Source: Desulfobacteraceae bacterium (GTDB lineage Bacteria; Desulfobacterota; Desulfobacteria; Desulfobacterales; UBA11574). Taken from it: a stretch of DNA of 10,185 bases. Every line of letters starts with the position of its first letter. Position 1 is the stretch's first letter. The notes beneath the pieces were generated by a model. That model was given only the letters and a program-made list of their open reading frames with translations, was not told where the DNA came from and searched no databases. Below, in pieces: positions 5,868 through 10,185 of this stretch. The position numbers and the translations under genes are program-made. The stretch lies in the NCBI GenBank assembly GCA_013203195.1, contig JABMQM010000536.1, positions 1-10,185 of the forward strand. Direction: 5' to 3'.

Positions 5868-7892
5868 ATGCTATTAAAAAAAATTGTCCTTGAAAATTAC
5901 GGATTGTATTCAGGAAAGGTCGAATTCGACCTTGTCCCGCGCGTAAGGTACAGGAAAGAAAGGCCAATAATATTATTTGGCGGAAATAACGGCACAGGGA
6001 AAACTACGCTGCTAGAAGCAATTAAGCTCGCCCTATACGGAAAAGGAGTTCTTGGTAACCGCGTAAGTCAAAGCGAATATGAGGCTTATCTGCGCAGTCA
6101 GATTCATAGAGGAGGAGAGGCTTTGCTTCCTCCAACTTATGCTCGGCTGGCAATCGAATTCGATCATATCCTAATGGGAGAGTGCTCAACATATTGCGTA
6201 GAGCGTTCATGGGAGTTAAAACAAGGTAAAGGAGTTAAGGAATTTCTTAAAATATTAAACAATGGCAAAATAACTGAAGATGTTACACACGGTTTCTGGC
6301 GGGGCTTTATTGAGGAGATTATCCCTGAGCGTCTTGCGCAATTGTTCTTTTTTGACGGTGAAAAAATAAAAAGTATCGCCGAAGATAAAGGTGGTAGCCT
6401 TGTACTTGCAGACTCTATCAAGACCCTTTTAGGGTTGGATATCGTCGAAAGGCTCAAAGCGGACCTATCAATTTATACCTCACGTGAGGCAAAAAAAGCA
6501 AACACAGCGGGTGATAAAAATGCCTGGCATAAAACAGAGGAAAAAATCATTCAAGTCAAACACGAGATTAAGTTGAAGCTGGATGAACTTGCCCATATCC
6601 GCACCAGTATTGATGGTATCCTTGCCGAGATTCGGAAAAGGGAAAATCGTCTTTACCGGGAAGGGCATACCTTTGCCACCCAACGCGATAACCTAAAAAG
6701 CGAAAAATTTCATTTGAATGCCTTAATTGAAAAACTCGAAAGCCAGATACGGGTTGAATGCGAAAAAACCTATCCTTTTGTGCTATGCCCTTCTATCGTT
6801 GAATTGCTACGTAATCAAATGCAGAAAGAAAATAAGCTTAAACGCTGGTCAGTGGTAAGAGATGAACTGGAAGATCTGCGAGAAGAAATCCTTTCCACTC
6901 TTACGGCAGCAGAGACAAAATTAGGCAAATCGACCACAGAAAAAGTCACACATCTGATCCGGACTGCGGTTCAATCACGAGTGGATAATGCCACACAACT
7001 GAAAGACGGAAGGGAAATCCACGGCTTTTCAGAATCTGATTCCCAGCAAATCCTAAAATGGGCAGATGATGCAGGAAAAAGATCCTTGGCCCAAGTAAGG
7101 AAAATAGGGAGAAATCTTGATTCTGCACTAAACAAGTTGCGGAAGATTACAAAAGGATTGGCTAAAAGCCCGGATGAAGCGCAAGTTAAACCAATCTTCG
7201 ACGAACTATCTTTATTGAATCAGCGATTGGGCAAATTTCAACTGAAAGACAAGCAACTCCAGACGAAAATAAGAAAGAAGGAATTTGATCTCAACTCATT
7301 ACAGCGTGATCTAAAAAAGCACATTGATAGACAGATTGCAATGGACACTACCAAAGGCCGCCTGTCGCTAGTGAACAATATCCAAAAAGCATTGGATACT
7401 TACCTAAAAGAACTTACTGACAAAAAGATCAGCCAACTTCGTATAACTGTTGCAGAAGGTTTCAATATATTATCACGAAAGGGGAACATTATAAAAAAGG
7501 TTGATATCGATCCAGAAACTTTTAATGTCACCCTGTATGACTATGCCGATAAACCTATATCCAAGGAGAAACTTTCTTCTGGTGAAAAACAGCTTTACGC
7601 TGTGGCTATGCTCTGGGGCCTTGCCAAAACATCTGGCCGCCCCTTACCGGTAATTATTGACACACCGCTAGGCCGATTGGACAGTGACCATCGCCACAAC
7701 CTTATTAATAATTATTTCCCTCACGCCTCCCATCAGGTAATCTTGCTTTCAACTGACACGGAAATGGACCAGAAACTATACAAAAAGCTGAGCCCGAATA
7801 TTTCACACTGTTATCATCTTAAATATGACCAGGAGTCCAGAAGTACGAAGCCTACGGAAGATTACTTTTGGAAGAGGTCCACATATGCCTGA
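5868..7892 (+). CDS. dndD: DndD, SMC/RecN-like ATPase of DNA phosphorothioation
   Basis: DndD is a 674-residue cytoplasmic ATPase of the Rad50/SMC type, thought to couple ATP hydrolysis to DNA handling in the modification complex. Walker A is GGNNGTGKTT at 38-47, at the end of the N-terminal strand that follows a NYGLYSG motif. LFFFDGEKIKSIAED at about 160 is a conserved block of this family. Residues about 200-510 are long charged helices typical of coiled coils, interrupted near 300 by YPFVLCP. The C-terminal head has the ABC signature LSSGEKQ at 569-575 and Walker B VIIDTPLGRLD at 595-605. The length is normal. ATG 5868 is used because it directly precedes the conserved N-terminus, but no clear Shine-Dalgarno is present. 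It overlaps dndE by 8 nt. Confidence 0.96.
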   Translation: MLLKKIVLENYGLYSGKVEFDLVPRVRYRKERPIILFGGNNGTGKTTLLEAIKLALYGKGVLGNRVSQSEYEAYLRSQIHRGGEALLPPTYARLAIEFDHILMGECSTYCVERSWELKQGKGVKEFLKILNNGKITEDVTHGFWRGFIEEIIPERLAQLFFFDGEKIKSIAEDKGGSLVLADSIKTLLGLDIVERLKADLSIYTSREAKKANTAGDKNAWHKTEEKIIQVKHEIKLKLDELAHIRTSIDGILAEIRKRENRLYREGHTFATQRDNLKSEKFHLNALIEKLESQIRVECEKTYPFVLCPSIVELLRNQMQKENKLKRWSVVRDELEDLREEILSTLTAAETKLGKSTTEKVTHLIRTAVQSRVDNATQLKDGREIHGFSESDSQQILKWADDAGKRSLAQVRKIGRNLDSALNKLRKITKGLAKSPDEAQVKPIFDELSLLNQRLGKFQLKDKQLQTKIRKKEFDLNSLQRDLKKHIDRQIAMDTTKGRLSLVNNIQKALDTYLKELTDKKISQLRITVAEGFNILSRKGNIIKKVDIDPETFNVTLYDYADKPISKEKLSSGEKQLYAVAMLWGLAKTSGRPLPVIIDTPLGRLDSDHRHNLINNYFPHASHQVILLSTDTEMDQKLYKKLSPNISHCYHLKYDQESRSTKPTEDYFWKRSTYA

Positions 7893-8250
7893 ACTAACCT
7901 TACAACGCATACCTTTTACTGTGGAAGCAGGCAACCGCTTGCGTACTCTAAAATCCAGGACCGGAATAACGCCCAATATCCTCTGCCGAATAGGTTTCTG
8001 CCTGTCGTTGGAAGAACAGGGATTGCCTCCTGAACTTCCCAATAATTTTAAGGTCGGTAGAGAAATCAACCGTTACACACTGTTGGGCAAGTATGATAAA
8101 TTCTTTGTAGCTTTGTTAGTTACTCGACTTGTAAAGGACCAGATGTCTTTAACGGGAATTGATAATATGTTTTTAGCCCACATCAATCGCGGGATCGAAA
8201 TTTTGACCGCCCGTGTAAAATCCATTGCCGACTTGTCTCATCTTGGATGA
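7885..8250 (+). CDS. dndE: DndE, small DNA-binding subunit of DNA phosphorothioation
   Basis: DndE is a 121-residue basic protein. Known homologs are small helical proteins, reported as tetramers that bind nicked double-stranded DNA and are required for phosphorothioation. The start MPELTLQRIPFTVEAGNRLR followed by LKSRTGITPNILCRIGFCLSL is characteristic of the family. ATG 7885 is preferred over the upstream in-frame start at 7825. GAAGAGG at 7871-7877 lies 7 nt before it, the overlap with dndD is then only 8 nt, and the family-like N-terminus begins there. It is the last gene of the operon. Its TGA at 8248-8250 is just 11 nt from the stop of the convergent minus-strand gene, leaving no room for a separate terminator. 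Confidence 0.93.
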   Translation: MPELTLQRIPFTVEAGNRLRTLKSRTGITPNILCRIGFCLSLEEQGLPPELPNNFKVGREINRYTLLGKYDKFFVALLVTRLVKDQMSLTGIDNMFLAHINRGIEILTARVKSIADLSHLG

Positions 8251-8261
8251 TGAAAAGCCAT

Positions 8262-9503
8262 CTACACCAATTTGGGCAAAGATATCTCGTCGATCGCCAT
8301 GTCTAATGCTTTGGCATAACGTTCTTTTAAAGTTTTAAGTTTTTGATTACTAAGCTTTTCGCCAAGCATATATAATAATAAATCTCTCACCAAAACTCGG
8401 CCCTTACCTATTATTATCTCTTTATATGGGCTCCAAAGGATATCCACATATGGCACTGCTTGCAGGTCTTGGGGCAATATTGAGACTTTTCTCACACTCT
8501 CCTCTAATCCATATTTTGAACATATTTTTGAAATTACCTCAGTCATAGCAAGAAGGCCTAATGGCCTAAATAAAATATCGCCGCCAAAAGATCCCCTTTT
8601 CTTTTCGATTATTTTAGAAGCGTCTTTCGCATTAAAAAAACTATTTAAATTTGGAAAATAGTTGGCCATTATTTCAAAGAAATTCGAAGCATACTCATAA
8701 TACTCATCTAAAGTTGTATCATTTGGTCGACTAGCTTTTAGATTTGCTGTTTTCACACCATCAGGCATGGTAGAAAATATGACAGTCAAAACATCGTATA
8801 GGTTGCCTATTGTTGTCAAAGAGTATTTGTCTTTTGGAGTAATATTGTTTGTCTGTTTATATGCAACTCTGTCATTCGAGAAGAAAGGATTTTCCTCAAC
8901 AAGTCTTCGTACGATAATGGCCATTACGTCATTTTCATCAAGTGCTATAATTTCTCCTTTGGATACTTTTACAGCAGTTTTATTAAGCGTAGTAAAAAGA
9001 CGTCGTGTCCTTTGAAGTCCTGTTGGTGTAATGTTATGAGCAACCAACAACACAGATACTTCATCATTCTCAAATTGGTCTCCACCCTTAATCGCCTTTT
9101 TTATGCCAGACAAACGATGTTGACCATCAATTGCAAATAACTTTTCTTTTCCAGTAAATCTTAAAAAGCCAAAACTATTGAGATATGACTCTGAAATGTC
9201 TTCAATTTTAATAGTTAATTTGGTTGAAACAATCCCAATTGAATGCCACGAAGGAGATCCTCCATATACAGCTATGACCAAAGAGTTAAAAAATCTCTCC
9301 TTTTCATTAATTAAGTATTCAGCTATTTCATTCCCGCGTCTTCTTTTGATGGTACGTTGGATCATTTCAGACAATTTTTTGCTTTTATGCAGGTCATCTG
9401 CAAAAGAAACCAGTTCACTTATAGTCTGAAAAGACATAATGCAAGAATAATATGCCCAATCCCCAAAAAAGCCTCTTAATGCTGGTATATAAAGATTATT
9501 CAT
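8262..9503 (-). CDS. DGQHR-domain protein, DndB paralog paired with a GIY-YIG protein
   Basis: This is a 413-residue cytoplasmic protein with the DGQHR signature at 126-130 (IDGQHRLSGIKKA). It aligns by eye with DndB at 3278: IPALRG plus WAYY near the N-terminus against FPAIRG plus REYY. After the signature, F170-x-x-L-N174-x-x-A-V matches F158-A-D-L-N162-x-x-A-V of DndB, and both continue with K, D, A and P spaced similarly. It is therefore a divergent DndB-family paralog, about 40 residues longer. The start chosen is ATG 9501-9503, which overlaps the stop of the upstream GIY-YIG gene as ATGA. GTG 9510-9512 with AAAGG 4 nt upstream is an alternative giving 416 residues. The role is unknown; a regulator or DNA-sensing partner of the nuclease is an inference from family and context. 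Other DGQHR proteins (DpdB) occur in 7-deazaguanine modification islands. Confidence 0.85.
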   Translation of the reverse strand: MNNLYIPALRGFFGDWAYYSCIMSFQTISELVSFADDLHKSKKLSEMIQRTIKRRRGNEIAEYLINEKERFFNSLVIAVYGGSPSWHSIGIVSTKLTIKIEDISESYLNSFGFLRFTGKEKLFAIDGQHRLSGIKKAIKGGDQFENDEVSVLLVAHNITPTGLQRTRRLFTTLNKTAVKVSKGEIIALDENDVMAIIVRRLVEENPFFSNDRVAYKQTNNITPKDKYSLTTIGNLYDVLTVIFSTMPDGVKTANLKASRPNDTTLDEYYEYASNFFEIMANYFPNLNSFFNAKDASKIIEKKRGSFGGDILFRPLGLLAMTEVISKICSKYGLEESVRKVSILPQDLQAVPYVDILWSPYKEIIIGKGRVLVRDLLLYMLGEKLSNQKLKTLKERYAKALDMAIDEISLPKLV

Positions 9504-9916
9504 AGCTGCCACGCTGCCTTTACGATAGGTTTAAGTTCTGCTTCAAAATCATTCTGGTTACATGGTGGTATTAATGATCCACATAACTTTTTCTCAATTT
9601 CTTTAAGATCATGTTTTTCAGGAGAGAGTTCTGCATAGTGAAAATCTATATGACCCTTCCAACGATTGAGCATTGTATGAACAAGGGGCCGTTTTTCTTT
9701 TCTCTCTTCACTTAAATATTCAGTGAACCTCATCTTGAGGCTACGCTTGCTCCCCAACTTATGTCCTGTAATACCAATATACATTATATATCCGTTTTCT
9801 GGTACATTAGTATCCCGATTTGAAACTATAAATGCATATATGCCAGAAGATTTTGGGATATGCCGGTTATTACTTTTAACAAATTGTATTCGTTTCCAAC
9901 GTAGGTCAACCGCCAA
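9500..9916 (-). CDS. GIY-YIG nuclease-like protein, possibly 5'-truncated
   Basis: This is a 138-residue protein with a compact GIY-YIG fold signature: SGIYAF (G25-Y27), MYIG (Y46-G48), R63 in KMRFTEYL, then E108 and the LIPPCN tail ending at N120. These are the residues expected of a catalytically competent GIY-YIG endonuclease, which cleaves DNA in UvrC, homing and restriction enzymes. No separate DNA-recognition domain is present. Its stop overlaps the ATG of the DGQHR gene, so the two are co-translated. The start is doubtful. TTG 9916 is the only standard start, but the frame stays open upstream to about 9982 and reads protein-like (ITRQKFILNPERWQELD) until a TGA at 9983-9985, where mobile-element-like sequence begins. 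The native N-terminus may have been removed by an insertion. A link to phosphorothioation is inferred from position. Confidence 0.75.
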   Translation of the reverse strand: MAVDLRWKRIQFVKSNNRHIPKSSGIYAFIVSNRDTNVPENGYIMYIGITGHKLGSKRSLKMRFTEYLSEERKEKRPLVHTMLNRWKGHIDFHYAELSPEKHDLKEIEKKLCGSLIPPCNQNDFEAELKPIVKAAWQL

Positions 9917-10050
9917 ATCTAACTCTTGCCAACGTTCTGGGTTGAGAATAAATTTCTGTCGCGTGATTTTAAGAGAATTTACTCAAGTTTCGCACCCCTA
10001 GTATGGGTTTGCGGCTTATAATTACTTCTTTTACGTTTACTTTATAGTAG

Positions 10051-10121
10051 TAAATGGCTCCAATTTATGGTATATATAATTATCTGAATTAACAATATAT
10101 AGCCACAAAAGGAGCCATTTA
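10051..10121. repeat. 11-bp perfect inverted repeat enclosing 49 nt; right arm covers an SD
   Basis: TAAATGGCTCC at 10051-10061 is the exact reverse complement of GGAGCCATTTA at 10111-10121. The right arm contains GGAG, the Shine-Dalgarno of ATG 10125. The AT-rich loop contains TATAAT at 10075-10080, so a promoter there would make transcripts lacking the left arm. Transcripts entering from upstream would carry both arms and could fold to hide the SD. The repeat is seen directly; the regulatory role is inferred. Confidence 0.6.
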
Positions 10122-10124
10122 AAA

Positions 10125-10185
10125 ATGAATACCACAAATTGCAAAAAGTTCAAAGGAGAAATTGAAAATTATATAGGAAACGGCC
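10125..10185 (+). CDS. N-terminus of an unidentified ORF, cut by window end (possible transposase)
   Basis: ATG 10125 follows AAAAGGAG (ending 10114) with a 10-nt spacing, and the frame stays open to the window edge. The 20 visible residues begin MNTTNCKKFKGEIENYIG and are too few to assign a family. The hairpin-forming repeat over its Shine-Dalgarno and its position next to a disrupted-looking gene suggest a transposase, but this is inference only. Confidence 0.45.
   Translation, partial: MNTTNCKKFKGEIENYIGNG

Larger units (their letters stand above)
9983..10185 (+). mobile_element. Putative left end of an insertion sequence (continues beyond window)
   Basis: The coding frame of the GIY-YIG gene ends at about 9982. 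From there the sequence changes: an imperfect dyad CGCACCCC-TAGTAT-GGGTTTGCG at about 9992-10014, a very AT-rich stretch, then an 11-bp inverted repeat and an ORF start reading out of the window. This arrangement (terminal region, SD-sequestering repeat, transposase-like ORF) is typical of an IS left end. The right end and any target duplication lie outside, and no family can be named. A host regulatory region is the alternative. Confidence 0.35.

Noticed and set aside
7825..7884. Upstream in-frame start for dndE at 7825
   Set aside because: It would overlap dndD by 68 nt and add 20 non-family residues; ATG 7885 has a good Shine-Dalgarno and the family-like N-terminus.
1..10185. CRISPR array, tRNA, rRNA or riboswitch
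   Set aside because: No regularly spaced repeats, cloverleaf or conserved RNA motif was found by eye on either strand.

Overview
The window looks like part of a Gram-negative proteobacterial genome, perhaps a Desulfobacterota-like lineage (low confidence). The case for a Gram-negative is a periplasmic-type copper oxidase whose C-terminus resembles the outer-membrane protein CopB. No ribosomal or other phylogenetic marker is present. Two compositional zones are visible: the copper gene (to about 2482) is GC-richer, and everything after it is clearly more AT-rich, as expected for an acquired defence island.

Layout. 155-2482 (+) is a CopA-type multicopper oxidase fused to a CopB-like tail. Its start is doubtful because the likely signal peptide lies in a different frame across a T6 run. 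2483-3277 has no intact large gene. It holds a fragment resembling a methyltransferase C-terminus, a few small dyads, and the probable promoter/operator of the next operon. 3278-8250 (+) is a complete dndB-dndC-dndD-dndE set for DNA phosphorothioate modification, the replacement of a non-bridging backbone oxygen by sulfur. 8262-9916 (-) is a convergent two-gene operon: a small GIY-YIG nuclease-like protein followed by a second DGQHR-domain protein that is a visible paralog of DndB. 9983-10185 looks like the left end of a mobile element. It has an 11-bp inverted repeat that could hide the Shine-Dalgarno sequence of an ORF running off the window.

How the genes may work together. DndC (PP-loop, Cys cluster), DndD (SMC-like ATPase) and DndE form the modification machinery, and DndB is known elsewhere as a repressor of the dnd operon. 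DndA, the cysteine desulfurase, is not in the window; a housekeeping IscS-type enzyme commonly substitutes. The usual restriction partners DndFGH(I) are also absent here. The GIY-YIG + DGQHR pair sits where an effector would be expected. The most interesting hypothesis is that it is an alternative nuclease or sensor module tied to phosphorothioation. Its nuclease gene may have lost its 5' end to the neighbouring element.
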